Shown here piece by piece: positions 10,980 to 19,925 of a DNA stretch of 64,000 bases. Origin of the DNA: Pseudomonas atagonensis (lineage in GTDB: Bacteria > Pseudomonadota > Gammaproteobacteria > Pseudomonadales > Pseudomonadaceae); the NCBI RefSeq assembly GCF_011369485.1, contig NZ_VXCA01000011.1:1-64000 (forward strand). Direction: 5' to 3'. The notes beneath the pieces were generated by a model. The model made no database searches and was not told where the DNA came from. It was given only the letters and a program-made list of their open reading frames with translations. A program made the position numbers and the translations under genes. Within the stretch, counting starts at the first letter, position 1; each line of letters starts with the position of its first letter.

Positions 10980-10986
10980 TTGTCTG

Positions 10987-11022
10987 AAAAAAAAAGGCGA
11001 AACCTGTATCGCAGGTTTCGCC
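10987..11022 (-). terminator. Intrinsic terminator of the RTX-type gene
   Basis: On the minus strand an 11-bp stem ggcgaaacctg / caggtttcgcc is followed by a run of T residues. It sits 24 bp after the stop codon of the large repeat protein and is convergent with the nrdA terminator. Confidence 0.92.
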
Positions 11023-11046
11023 GTTTGTTGTTTCTACGCTGCGTCG

Positions 11047-14000
11047 TCAGACCATGAACGACTCAGCCATTGCCTGCCCTACCACCGGAATGGTGAAGGT
11101 GTCGCCATTGCTGGTCACGAAGGTATCGATGGTGTTGGAGCCTTTATACCAGTCAGCGAGGATGACCGCGTTATTCTGCTTGCCGGCATTCCACTCCACA
11201 GCATTGAAGATGTAGGCATTGGTGCCATCTGTCTTGATGAGCACATCCGCATGCGACTTGATATTCATCAGCTCGACTTTGTCGTTGCCATAAAGACCAT
11301 CATCCTTGATCAAGACCGTGGTCGAGGCATTAACCCTGTACGTATCACCGCCCTCGCCGCCATAGGCATAACCACCGCCCTCCATGTACAAGGTGTCAGC
11401 ACCGGCGCCACCAAACAGCTGATATTCAGGGCCCATGCCATCCAGCGAATCATTGCCGTCGTCACCGTAGGCAGTACCCGCATAAACCTTGATGTAGTCG
11501 TTACCGGCATCCCCGTGCAGAACACTGCCGATATCGTTGTTGGCGCTGATCATGCTGTCATTGCCGTTACCACCAAACAACTGGTCGGCCTCGGCAGCAC
11601 CGCTGCGATCAGGACCATTGATGGCGTAGGGCTCGTACTTGCCGCCATAAATCGCGTCGTCACCATCGCCGCCATAAACCAGATCGTTGCCTTCACCACC
11701 ATAGATCTGGTTCCAGGTGGCGTTGCCGGTCAGCGTGTCGTTGAACGCCGAGCCATGCAGCCCTTCGATATTGACCAGAACATCACCGGTTGCGTCGCCG
11801 CCGTTCGCGGTGTTGGCCAGCAGGTCGACCTGTACGGCCGCTGAACTGCCCGTGTACCAGGCTGCATCGGAAGTGCCGGCACCGCCATCGATGTAGTCGG
11901 CCCCTTTGCCACCGATAAACGTCTCGGTACCTGCTCCGCCGATCAACGTATCGTTGAATGCAGTGCCTTCCCAGTTTTCGATGTTGGTGTAGGTGTCGCC
12001 GGCCGCAGTGCCCGTCAGCGGCTTGGTGAGATCCAGCGTGATGGCTGAGCTTTCAAACGCGAAACTGACGGTATCGAGGCCGTTGCCGCCATCAAAATTG
12101 TTGGCCTGATCGTTGCCGATGAAAGTGTCATCCGATCTCGACCCGACGAACTTCTCGATGCTCTGGAAGGTATCGCCCCTGGCAATCGAGGTGTGCTGTC
12201 CGGTCTTGAGGTTGATCACTACCCCACCCACTCCGGCATCATCGTAGCTGACGGTATCGATGCCATCGCCACCGATAAAGGTGTCGGCGCCATCACCACC
12301 GGACAGAATGTCGCCACCCGAACCGCCTGTGATGACGTTATCCAGCGCATTGCCCTTACCCACAAACGGGGTGGCGCCGATGTAGGTCAACCGCTCGATG
12401 CCGGCATTCAGGAAGTAGTACGACTGACTGGTGCGCACTTCATCATTGCCGCCCTCGGCCAATTCGACGATAGCGCCGTAAGTCGCATTATTGAGAATGT
12501 ACACATCATCGCCGCTGCCGCCCTGCACGGTAAAACCGGTCGAGTTGGTTGTGGCGGTAAAGACATCGTTGAAAGCCGAGCCAATGATTTTTTCGATACT
12601 TACAAAGCTGTCGCCCTCGGCATCGCCGCCAACACCAACACCCGATCCCGCACCGGACGCGCCCAGTGTCAGATTCACGCCCTGGCCGGATTGCGAATAA
12701 TCCAGCACGTCGATGGTGGTGCCTGCACCACCGTCAAATTTTTCCGCACCCGCGCCGGCGATGAACGTATCGGCATATTGCGTGCCGCGAATCACCTCGA
12801 TATCGACGAAGGTGTCGCCCGCAGCGATGCCGGTATGCACACCGGTTTTGAAGTTGAAGGTGATCGCCGCGTTACTTTCGTCATAACCGACGGTATCGGT
12901 GCCTGCTCCCCCGATAAATGTGTCGGCGCCACCGCCGCCCGACAGGTAATCGTTGCCCGCACCGCTGGTGATGATGTTGTCCAGCGCGTTGCCGCGACCG
13001 TTGAAGTTACCCGTACCGGTATAGGTCAAGCGCTCCACGTTGTCGGCCAGCCCCATGCCACTCTGGCTGGTTCGCACTTCGTCGTCACCACCACCGACCG
13101 CTTCAACGATGACCGCCGATGCATTGCCATTGATGATGTAGACGTCATTACCCGCACCACCCTGCAAGGTGAAAGAGCCTGTCGTGGTTGAGTTGAACAC
13201 ATCGTCGTAGGCCGAACCGACGATCTTCTCGATGCCGGAAAACGAATCCCCTTCGGCATCGCCACCGGTGCCGGTGCCGGCACTGGATGACAGCGTCAGA
13301 TTGATCCCGGCAGCAGACTGCGAATAATCCACAACGTCGATGTTATCGGCCGTGAGACTGCCGCCTTCAAACTTGTCGGCAGCAGCGCCGGCCACAAACG
13401 TGTCGCTGTATTTAGAGCCGCGGATCACCTCGATACCGTCAAACGTATCGCCTGCGGCAATGCCGCTGTGAACGCCGGTTTTAAGGTTGATCGTCACGCC
13501 GACCGAGGAGTCGTCATAACTGACGATATCGCTGCCAGCGCCACCGATGAACTTGTCCGCACCGGCCCCTCCCATCAACAGATCGTTACCGATGCCGCCG
13601 GTAATAATGTTGTTGCCGGCATTTCCGGTACCGGTGAAATTTGTAGTACCGGTGTAGGTCAGGCGCTCGACTTCGGCACTCAGCGTCATGTTGGCCAGCG
13701 AGGTGCGAACTTCATCGTCGCCTCCCCCCGCCACTTCGACAATCGTTTGATAGGCAGGGCCGTTGATAACGTACAGATCGTTACCCGCTCCACCCTCCAA
13801 CGTGAAGGTTGCATCACCGGTGGTGAACACATCGCCCAGTGCCGACCCGACAACTTTCTCGATATTGGTGAAGGTATCGCCCTGGGCATCGCCACCCTTT
13901 CCGCTGCCCGCGCCGAGCGAGGTGAGGGTGATGTTGACGGCTTGTGCCGACGTTGAATAATCAACGGTGTCGACACCCCCCAAGGCACCGCCATCGAAGA

Positions 14001-15573
14001 TGTTGGCTTCCACACCGCTGACAAACGTGTCGCTGTTTTTACTACCCAGAATGATCTCGATTCCCGAGAAGGTATCACCCGCCGCGAAGCCCGTGTTGAC
14101 CCCGGTTTTCAGATTGACGGTGACGCCGGCAGCAGTGCTGTCCTCATAACTGGCCGTGTCGATACCGGCGCCGCCGATCAACTGGTCGGCACCCGCTCCT
14201 CCGATCAGCAGGTCGTTGCCCGCCCCACCGGTAATGATGTTGTCTCCGGCGCTGCCACGACCGGTGAAGGTGCCGGTGCCGGTATAAGTCAGGCGCTCGA
14301 CCTCGTTCCCCATGGTCATACTGGACAGGCTGGTGCGAATCTCGTCATCACCGCCTCCGGCCAGCTCGACAACCCCTGCAGTACCCGAACCATTGATAAC
14401 GTAGACATCGTTACCGGCCCCCCCGTAAAAGGTTGTGCTGCCGGCAGTCACGGTGAACACGTCATCGTGGGCCGAGCCGTAGAACGCTTCTATGTTGCTG
14501 AAGGCATCACCCTGGGCATCGCCACCAACACCTGTGCCGGCACCGCTCGCAACCGTCAGATTGATTGCCTGGGCCGAACCGGCAAAACTCAGCGTATCGT
14601 TGCCATTGCCGCCATCAAAAGTGGTCGCCCCGGCATCGCTGACAAAGTTGTCGGCGTAGCTGGAACCCCGAATCACCTCAATGCTGCTGAACGTGTCGCC
14701 AGCGGCAAAACCGGTATGCACGCCGGTCTTGAGATTGACCGTCACACCGACCCCCGAAACGATATCCTCATAACTGGCCGTGTCGATGCCTGCTCCACCG
14801 ATCAACTGATCGGCACCCGCACCGCCGATAAGCAGATCGTTGCCGGCGCCGCCGGTAATGATGTTGTCGTTGGTGCTGCCGCGGCCGGTGAAGTTTCCGG
14901 TGCCGGTAAACGTCAGGCGCTCGATTTCGCTGGTCATGCCCATACTGTTCTGGCTGGTACGAATCTCGTCGTCACCGCCGCCGGCCAGCTCACCGATACT
15001 CATCGAATCTTTACCGTTGAGGATGTAAACATCGTTACCGGCGCCGCCGTAGAGCGTCACGCTACCGGAGTTCACGGTAAACACATCGGCGTTGGCAGAG
15101 CCGGTGATGACTTCAATGTTGCTGAACAAATCGCCCTGGGCATCTCCGCCCAGACCGCTGCCGGATGTGCCGTTCACGGTGATATTCACCGCTTGCTCGG
15201 ACGTGGCGTAGCTCAGGGTGTCGTAGCCACCGGCACCATCAAAGTTGTTGGCGTCGGCGTTACCGACAAAGTTATCGCTGTAGACCGTGCCCCGAAACGC
15301 TTCGATTCCGACGTATGTATCGCCCTTGGCCAGACCGGTGTTGACACCGGTCTTCAGGTTGACGGTGACACCCACGCCCGAGTTGTCATCTTCATAACTG
15401 GCCGTATCGATGCCGGCACCGCCAATCAATTGATCGGCGCCAGCGCCGCCGATCAGTACATCGTTGCCATCGCCACCATTAATGATGTCGTCACCGGCAA
15501 GGCCCCGTATCTGATCGTCTCCTGCAGTACCCATCAAAGTATCTGCACCATCAGAACCATAAATTACAGCCAT
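11047..15573 (-). CDS. RTX-type calcium-binding repeat protein, probable type I secretion substrate
   Basis: Large glycine- and aspartate-rich protein of 1508 residues. It contains many hemolysin-type nonapeptides (GGAGNDLLIGGAGADQLIGG pattern), which fold as Ca2+-binding beta-rolls outside the cell. Five full units of about 208-213 residues plus a partial sixth follow each other, each with the blocks ASYED, VTVNLKTGV, GDTF..IE, GGDAQGD, YGGAGNDVYI, GGGDDEIRTS and ERLTYTGT. There is no signal peptide and no recognisable enzyme domain; the C-terminus ends in a hydrophobic tail (AESFMV), as in type I secreted proteins. The ATG at 15573 is chosen over an upstream in-frame ATG at 15663 because of its ribosome site aaggaag and the start of repeat-like sequence. 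No ABC exporter genes lie nearby. Function (adhesin, matrix or S-layer-like) is unknown. Confidence 0.85.
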   Translation of the reverse strand: MAVIYGSDGADTLMGTAGDDQIRGLAGDDIINGGDGNDVLIGGAGADQLIGGAGIDTASYEDDNSGVGVTVNLKTGVNTGLAKGDTYVGIEAFRGTVYSDNFVGNADANNFDGAGGYDTLSYATSEQAVNITVNGTSGSGLGGDAQGDLFSNIEVITGSANADVFTVNSGSVTLYGGAGNDVYILNGKDSMSIGELAGGGDDEIRTSQNSMGMTSEIERLTFTGTGNFTGRGSTNDNIITGGAGNDLLIGGAGADQLIGGAGIDTASYEDIVSGVGVTVNLKTGVHTGFAAGDTFSSIEVIRGSSYADNFVSDAGATTFDGGNGNDTLSFAGSAQAINLTVASGAGTGVGGDAQGDAFSNIEAFYGSAHDDVFTVTAGSTTFYGGAGNDVYVINGSGTAGVVELAGGGDDEIRTSLSSMTMGNEVERLTYTGTGTFTGRGSAGDNIITGGAGNDLLIGGAGADQLIGGAGIDTASYEDSTAAGVTVNLKTGVNTGFAAGDTFSGIEIILGSKNSDTFVSGVEANIFDGGALGGVDTVDYSTSAQAVNITLTSLGAGSGKGGDAQGDTFTNIEKVVGSALGDVFTTGDATFTLEGGAGNDLYVINGPAYQTIVEVAGGGDDEVRTSLANMTLSAEVERLTYTGTTNFTGTGNAGNNIITGGIGNDLLMGGAGADKFIGGAGSDIVSYDDSSVGVTINLKTGVHSGIAAGDTFDGIEVIRGSKYSDTFVAGAAADKFEGGSLTADNIDVVDYSQSAAGINLTLSSSAGTGTGGDAEGDSFSGIEKIVGSAYDDVFNSTTTGSFTLQGGAGNDVYIINGNASAVIVEAVGGGDDEVRTSQSGMGLADNVERLTYTGTGNFNGRGNALDNIITSGAGNDYLSGGGGADTFIGGAGTDTVGYDESNAAITFNFKTGVHTGIAAGDTFVDIEVIRGTQYADTFIAGAGAEKFDGGAGTTIDVLDYSQSGQGVNLTLGASGAGSGVGVGGDAEGDSFVSIEKIIGSAFNDVFTATTNSTGFTVQGGSGDDVYILNNATYGAIVELAEGGNDEVRTSQSYYFLNAGIERLTYIGATPFVGKGNALDNVITGGSGGDILSGGDGADTFIGGDGIDTVSYDDAGVGGVVINLKTGQHTSIARGDTFQSIEKFVGSRSDDTFIGNDQANNFDGGNGLDTVSFAFESSAITLDLTKPLTGTAAGDTYTNIENWEGTAFNDTLIGGAGTETFIGGKGADYIDGGAGTSDAAWYTGSSAAVQVDLLANTANGGDATGDVLVNIEGLHGSAFNDTLTGNATWNQIYGGEGNDLVYGGDGDDAIYGGKYEPYAINGPDRSGAAEADQLFGGNGNDSMISANNDIGSVLHGDAGNDYIKVYAGTAYGDDGNDSLDGMGPEYQLFGGAGADTLYMEGGGYAYGGEGGDTYRVNASTTVLIKDDGLYGNDKVELMNIKSHADVLIKTDGTNAYIFNAVEWNAGKQNNAVILADWYKGSNTIDTFVTSNGDTFTIPVVGQAMAESFMV
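12243..15393 (-). repeat. Tandem ~630-bp coding repeats in the RTX-type gene
   Basis: The same landmark (codons for the ASYED/VSYDD block) recurs at 15393, 14769, 14145, 13515, 12882 and 12243, giving periods of 624, 624, 630, 633 and 639 bp. The first three copies from the N-terminal side are the most alike in DNA; later copies drift. Confidence 0.9.
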
Positions 15574-15774
15574 TACATCTTCCTTGTGTGTGTTGGAAAC
15601 TACTGTAAAACGCTGTGCGAAAGCTTCCTGATTTCCCTGTCGCCGAATGATGTTCTGGCTCAATGAAGCGGGTCATATGAAGTTTTGACGCGAAAATTCC
15701 TTATGCCGCCGGGGTGCAAGTTTCAAACCAATAAGCCGACGAACGGTGGCGTATTGAAATTTTGAATAAGCACG
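15574..15774. other. Upstream region of the RTX-type gene
   Basis: About 200 bp between the RTX start and the flgE terminator. AT-richer than its surroundings, consistent with a promoter region on the minus strand, but I cannot name a specific sigma-factor site. Confidence 0.4.
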
Positions 15775-15809
15775 GGGCAAAAAAAAACCGACGCCATGGC
15801 GTCGGTTTT
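15775..15809 (-). terminator. Intrinsic terminator of flgBCDE
   Basis: A 26-bp perfect palindrome (half-site aaaaccgacgcca) is followed on the minus strand by a T run. It lies 25 bp after the flgE stop and ends the operon before any flgF gene. Confidence 0.93.
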
Positions 15810-15833
15810 CAATTGCGTACAACTCACATCACA

Positions 15834-17147
15834 TCAGGTCATCTGAATGATGGTCTGCATGATGGTGCTCTGCGTCGAAATGGTCTTGGCGTTCGCCTGA
15901 TAGTTGCTCTGCGCCTTGATCAGATCCACCAGCTCGTTGGTCAGGTTAACGTTCGACTCTTCCAGCGAGTTCGACACGATCGAACCCAACGTACCGGTCT
16001 TCGGCGCATCAACACCGGCCACGCCCGAAGCGAACGTTTCCTTCCAGCGAGTGCCGCCAATCGGCTGCAGACCCTGCTCGTTAGCGAAGCTGGCCACAGC
16101 AACCTGACCAATCGCCTTGGTCTGCTGGTTGCTGAAGTTGGCGGTCATGACGCCAGTCGAATCGATGGTCAGACTGGAGATCTGGCCGGTCGCGTAACCA
16201 TCCTGGTACTGCGCAGTACGCGCAGTGACCGCGTTATAGGACGTGGTCGACGCCATGTTGAGTGCGATGCCGGCCGGGTTGGCCTTGGAGCCGTTCGGGG
16301 CCCAGGTCACAGGTGTGGTCGTGGCGTTGGTCACGGCCCCCGGAATCCAGCCGGTCATGGTCAGGGTGTTGCCGGTTTTCGTCCAGCCAGCACCTGCGGT
16401 CAGCGTGGCCATGGTGCCGTCGGAGTTGAAGGTGATGTCGTGGGTCATCGGCGTCAGAGTGTTGTTCGCCGGATCCGATGGTGTACGACCATCCATGTAG
16501 GTGTAGACGCGCCAGGCGTTGGTACCCGTTTTCACGTAGTACTGATCCATGCGGTGCTCGTTACCCTGGGTATCGTAGACCGGCGTGGAAATCAGCTTGT
16601 TGTAGCTGTTCAGATCAGTCGGGCTGAACGTGGTGACGGTCGGCGTCGTATCCTGCGAGTTGACGTTCATGGTCTGGTCGATCTTGGTCGTCGCGTTCGG
16701 CTTGAGGGCCGAGGTGTCGATCTTCAGATCGGTCAGTACGCCGGTCATGATCTTGCCGTTGGCATCGACGCCATAACCTTGCAGACGGTTGCCGTTGTTG
16801 TCGACCACATAGTTTTCAGCGTCAGTCTTGAACGCACCGGCACGGGTGTAGCTCAGGGAACCGTTGTCGCTGAGGATGAAGAAACCGTTGCCCTGGATAC
16901 CCATGTCCAACACGTTGCCGGTGTTGTTCACGTCACCCTGGCCGAACTGCTGGGAAACGTTGGCCAGACGCACGCCGTTACCGACGGTCTTGCTGCCGGT
17001 ACCCAGGCGCGTGGCCGAGTACACGTCTTCGAATTCTGCACGGGACGATTTGAAACCGGTGGTAGCCACGTTGGCGATGTTGTTGCCGGTCACGTCCAGT
17101 TGCTTGTTGGCTGCATAGAGACCGCTAAGGCCGATATTGAAAGACAT
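15834..17147 (-). CDS. flgE: Flagellar hook protein FlgE
   Basis: Structural subunit of the flagellar hook, 437 residues. The N-terminal rod/hook signature NIGLSGLYAANKQLDVTGNNIANVATTGFK and the C-terminal coiled region (LEESNVNLTNELVDLIKAQSNYQANAK, described here in parts: SNVNLTNELVDLI and QSNYQANAKTIST) form the D0 domain; the middle is the variable outer domain, rich in Thr. The start has a strong ribosome site, aaggagtgg. It is last in flgBCDE, 30 bp after flgD, and is followed by a perfect terminator. Confidence 0.96.
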   Translation of the reverse strand: MSFNIGLSGLYAANKQLDVTGNNIANVATTGFKSSRAEFEDVYSATRLGTGSKTVGNGVRLANVSQQFGQGDVNNTGNVLDMGIQGNGFFILSDNGSLSYTRAGAFKTDAENYVVDNNGNRLQGYGVDANGKIMTGVLTDLKIDTSALKPNATTKIDQTMNVNSQDTTPTVTTFSPTDLNSYNKLISTPVYDTQGNEHRMDQYYVKTGTNAWRVYTYMDGRTPSDPANNTLTPMTHDITFNSDGTMATLTAGAGWTKTGNTLTMTGWIPGAVTNATTTPVTWAPNGSKANPAGIALNMASTTSYNAVTARTAQYQDGYATGQISSLTIDSTGVMTANFSNQQTKAIGQVAVASFANEQGLQPIGGTRWKETFASGVAGVDAPKTGTLGSIVSNSLEESNVNLTNELVDLIKAQSNYQANAKTISTQSTIMQTIIQMT

Positions 17148-17177
17148 ATTCCACTCCTTTGTGCCGGTTAGTCGGCT

Positions 17178-17897
17178 CTATATACCAATGGTTTGTACTT
17201 TGGACAGCGCAACGCTGCCCAGGCCCGCCAGGTTCAGCATCAACTCACCGCCAGTCTGGCTGATGGTCACGCTGTTGACGGTGGCCGGCAGATACGTGAT
17301 CAGCGAAGTGGCCTTGCCGTCGTACGTGGCGCTGGCCGTGAACGAATAAGTACCCGCTGCCGCGACCGCACCGGACGCGTCCTTGCCGTCCCAGATGAAA
17401 CTGGCGTTGCCGGCATTCTGGGTGCCCATGTCGATGGTGCGCACGACCTTGCCTTCGGCGTCTTTGATCGTGACCGAGACGGCACCGGAGGACGGAACCA
17501 CCACAGTGCCGTTAAGGCTCTTGCTGGTGTCGACCACAGCCTTGTCGGTCTGGGCGATGACCGAACGGCCCACCAGCGACGACGCCTGCAGTGCCTGCGA
17601 AGAGTTGTAGTTGCCGGCAATGCCACTGACGGTGTCGTTCAGCGTGGTAATGCCTTCCAGGCTGCTGAACTGCGCCAGTTGCGCAACGAACTCGCTGTTG
17701 TCCTGTGGATCGAGCGGGTTCTGGTTTTTCAGCTGGGTGACCAACAGTTGCAGGAACGCATCTTTGCCCAGGGCCTGTTTGCCCGTCGTGCTGTTGGTGG
17801 CCGCCGCCAGACCACCCGTTGTCGTCCCGGTGGTCTTCGAAGAGTTGGCCAGTACGTCTTTGATGTTTACGCCGCTGGTGGAATCGGAAACGCTCAT
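17178..17897 (-). CDS. flgD: Flagellar hook-capping protein FlgD
   Basis: Scaffold that caps the growing hook and guides FlgE assembly, then leaves. The 239 residues show the N-terminal conserved block GKDAFLQLLVTQLKNQNPLD at about 42-61, followed by NSEFVAQLAQFSSLEG, and two C-terminal beta-rich (tudor and FnIII-like) domains with FIWDGKDASG. It sits between flgC and flgE, with a ribosome site aagggg. Confidence 0.95.
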   Translation of the reverse strand: MSVSDSTSGVNIKDVLANSSKTTGTTTGGLAAATNSTTGKQALGKDAFLQLLVTQLKNQNPLDPQDNSEFVAQLAQFSSLEGITTLNDTVSGIAGNYNSSQALQASSLVGRSVIAQTDKAVVDTSKSLNGTVVVPSSGAVSVTIKDAEGKVVRTIDMGTQNAGNASFIWDGKDASGAVAAAGTYSFTASATYDGKATSLITYLPATVNSVTISQTGGELMLNLAGLGSVALSKVQTIGI

Positions 17898-17912
17898 GGC
17901 AGTCGCCCCTTA

Positions 17913-18356
17913 TTACTGACCGAGGGTCAGTACCTTCTGCATCATGGTTTTGGCGGTGTTCATCATTTCGGCGTTGGTCTGGAACGAACGGCTCGCGGAA
18001 ATCATGTCAGCCATTTCTTCCACCACGTTGACGTTCGGGTAGTAGACGTAGCCCTTGGCGTCGGCAGCCGGATGGTTCGGCTCGTAGCGCGCTTCGAGGT
18101 TGCTCTGGTCTTCGACCACTCCGAGCACCTGCACGCCTTGACCGGCGGCGTCCTGGCTCTGGAACAACGAATTGCTGCCGCTGTTCTGACCGCCCTGGAA
18201 CATGGTGGCGAACACCGGGTGACGGGCACGGTAGGTCTGGTCGATGCTCGACGAAACGGTTTCGGCGTTGGCGATGTTCGAAGCCACGGTGTTCAGACGC
18301 GTGGTTTGGGCGCTCATGCCGCTGCCGGCAATGTTGAAAACGCTGGACAGGGACAT
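17913..18356 (-). CDS. flgC: Flagellar proximal rod protein FlgC
   Basis: Rod subunit of 147 residues. The N-terminal motif NIAGSGMSAQTTRLNTVASN and the C-terminal motif VEEMADMISASRSFQTNAEM are the rod-protein D0 helices. It follows flgB with a 3-bp gap and a ggag ribosome site, so the two are probably translated together. Confidence 0.95.
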   Translation of the reverse strand: MSLSSVFNIAGSGMSAQTTRLNTVASNIANAETVSSSIDQTYRARHPVFATMFQGGQNSGSNSLFQSQDAAGQGVQVLGVVEDQSNLEARYEPNHPAADAKGYVYYPNVNVVEEMADMISASRSFQTNAEMMNTAKTMMQKVLTLGQ

Positions 18357-18359
18357 GGA

Positions 18360-18767
18360 TTATTCTCCGCGCAGGGCTGACACCAGCCCTTTGAATTTGC
18401 TGTTGAGCAAGGTGAAGCTGGCCTGGAAGCCGACCGCGTTTTCCGCGTAGTTCGACTGCTCAAGCTGAGCGTCCACCGTGTTCTGGTCGATCGAAGGCTG
18501 CATCGGCGTGCGGTACATCAGCGACTCGTCGCCGTTGCCCAGACCTTCGGCCTCGATGTGACGGCTGTTGGTCATGTTCAACGCGATGGTGCCGTTGGCG
18601 TTCTTCTGGGTCTGTGCTTCGAGCACTTTGGAGAAGTCCAGATCCCGCGCCTTGTAGTTCGGGGTATCGGCGTTGGCGATGTTGTTGGCCAGGACTTCGG
18701 CACGCTGAGCGCGGAAGCCAAGAGCCTTTTCGTGAATGCCGAGCGCTTTATCGAAGCTGATGCTCAT
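18360..18767 (-). CDS. flgB: Flagellar basal-body rod protein FlgB
   Basis: First rod subunit, 135 residues from the ATG at 18767. I chose this start because SISFDKALGIHEKALGFRAQ is the usual FlgB beginning and the upstream extension lacks family features and would cross the promoter. The motif VLANNIANADTPNYKARDLDF-type block (ANNIANADTPNYKA) is diagnostic. First gene of flgBCDE; the sigma-54 promoter at 18810-18826 lies just upstream. Confidence 0.95.
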   Translation of the reverse strand: MSISFDKALGIHEKALGFRAQRAEVLANNIANADTPNYKARDLDFSKVLEAQTQKNANGTIALNMTNSRHIEAEGLGNGDESLMYRTPMQPSIDQNTVDAQLEQSNYAENAVGFQASFTLLNSKFKGLVSALRGE

Positions 18768-18809
18768 GTCGGGAACCTTCGGGTGACCGGTTTTTCGTAA
18801 CTGAGCTTT

Positions 18810-18826
18810 AGCAAACCGCGTGCCAA
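18810..18826 (-). promoter_or_regulatory. Sigma-54 promoter of flgBCDE
   Basis: On the minus strand, TTGGCACGCGGTTTGCT has the -24 GG and -12 GC exactly 10 bases apart, a near-perfect RpoN site. The predicted start of transcription is about 30 bp before the flgB ATG. In Pseudomonas, flgBCDE is an RpoN-dependent flagellar operon (FleQ/FleR tier), which agrees. Confidence 0.9.
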
Positions 18827-18830
18827 TGCG

Positions 18831-18851
18831 AAAAAACCCCGTAAACCGGGG
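18831..18851 (-). terminator. Intrinsic terminator just upstream of the flgB promoter
   Basis: Minus-strand stem ccccg / cgggg with loop gttta, followed by six T residues. It ends 5 bp before the sigma-54 element and would stop read-through from cheR into flgB. Confidence 0.75.
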
Positions 18852-18865
18852 CTTTGCGGGGGATC

Positions 18866-18932
18866 GGCAAGGCGGCAATGCCAGAAAAGCGGCAACGGGT
18901 TTCCGCCGGATGCCGCTTTTCTGCCGCTTGCC
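18866..18932. repeat. Large imperfect inverted repeat between cheR and flgB
   Basis: Inner arms cagaaaagcggca (18882-18894) and tgccgcttttctg (18911-18923) are 13-bp perfect complements; outer bases ggcaagg / cttgcc extend the stem. It lies between two terminators and does not resemble the REP family elsewhere in the window. Confidence 0.75.
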
Positions 18933-18996
18933 ACCCCCTCATCCACACCATCCCTTTGTAGGGGTTTTGCGGTATCAGGGAGAAATTCTGCGGACA

Positions 18997-19036
18997 CAAA
19001 AAAAAACGGCAGACCTTTGCGGGCCTGCCGTTTTTT
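18997..19036 (-). terminator. Intrinsic terminator of cheR
   Basis: Stem aaaaaacggcag / ctgccgtttttt with a GC-rich loop, followed on the minus strand by more T residues. It is 15 bp after the cheR stop codon. Confidence 0.93.
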
Positions 19037-19051
19037 GTATTGCCGATGCAA

Positions 19052-19879
19052 TCACTTCGCCTGGTAAATGATCCCGGGGCTGCACTGAACCATCTGGTAA
19101 TGATCCGGTAAACCGTTCAGAGCTTCAGAGGCGCCAAGGAACAGATAACCGCCCGGCTTCAGCGTGCTGTGAATGCGCAACAGGATGTCTTTCTTCACCT
19201 CGGCGGAGAAGTAGATCAACACGTTGCGGCAGAACACGATGTCGAACTTGCCCAGGCTGGCGTAGCTGTCGAGCAAGTTGAACGAGCGGAATTCCACCCG
19301 GTTCTTGATCGGCGCCTTGATTACCCAGCGCCCCGGCCCTTTCGGATCGAAGTAACGCTGCAGACGATCAGCGGACAGCCCGCGACCGATCGCCAGGCTG
19401 TCGTACTCGCCGGTCTTGCAGTTGGTCAGCATGCTTCCGGACAGGTCGGTGGCAACGATCTGCACGCCCATCTTCAACTGACCAAGGTTGCTGCGCTCGA
19501 ACTCGTCGATCGACATCGACAGCGAATACGGTTCCTGACCCGACGAGCAGGCCGCCGACCAGATCCGCAGACGCTGGTTGGGACTGGCCTTGATCGCTTC
19601 AGGCAGCACCTTGTTCTTCAAGACTTCAAACGGATAGGTGTCACGAAACCACAGGGTTTCGTTGGTCGTCATGGCATCGACCACCTGCTCGCGCAAACCG
19701 CTGCGCGGCTGGGTCTGGATGCGCTGGACCAGCTCACCCAGGGATTTGATGCCTTGCTGCTCCATCAGTTTGTTGAGACGGCTCGAGACCAGGTACTGCT
19801 TGTTTTCACCGAGCAAAATGCCACAGGCTTTTTCCAGGAAGACCCGGAACTGTTCGAAATCCAAATTACCCGTAGACAA
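19052..19879 (-). CDS. cheR: Chemotaxis protein methyltransferase CheR
   Basis: S-adenosylmethionine-dependent enzyme that methylates glutamates of chemoreceptors, setting adaptation. 275 residues: N-terminal all-alpha CheR domain (about 1-75), then the methyltransferase fold with RIWSAACSSGQEPYSLSM near 120-137 and FDIVFCRNVLIYF near 215. The start codon is TTG (19879-19877), with a good ribosome site gaggcgg 7 bases upstream; no ATG gives a better start. It follows cheV by 46 bp, probably in one transcript. Confidence 0.95.
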   Translation of the reverse strand: MSTGNLDFEQFRVFLEKACGILLGENKQYLVSSRLNKLMEQQGIKSLGELVQRIQTQPRSGLREQVVDAMTTNETLWFRDTYPFEVLKNKVLPEAIKASPNQRLRIWSAACSSGQEPYSLSMSIDEFERSNLGQLKMGVQIVATDLSGSMLTNCKTGEYDSLAIGRGLSADRLQRYFDPKGPGRWVIKAPIKNRVEFRSFNLLDSYASLGKFDIVFCRNVLIYFSAEVKKDILLRIHSTLKPGGYLFLGASEALNGLPDHYQMVQCSPGIIYQAK

Positions 19880-19925
19880 TGATGCCGCCTCTTAAATCGT
19901 GTTGACCGCCAGGGGCAGAAGGCCC

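Noticed and set aside
11047..15573. CRISPR-like periodicity
   Set aside because: The repeats are ~630 bp, in frame and encode glycine-rich nonapeptides, so they are protein repeats.
12193..15666. Long plus-strand frames opposite the RTX-type gene
   Set aside because: They mirror the repeat structure of the coding strand, have biased composition (Ile/Ala/Asp) and no family features.
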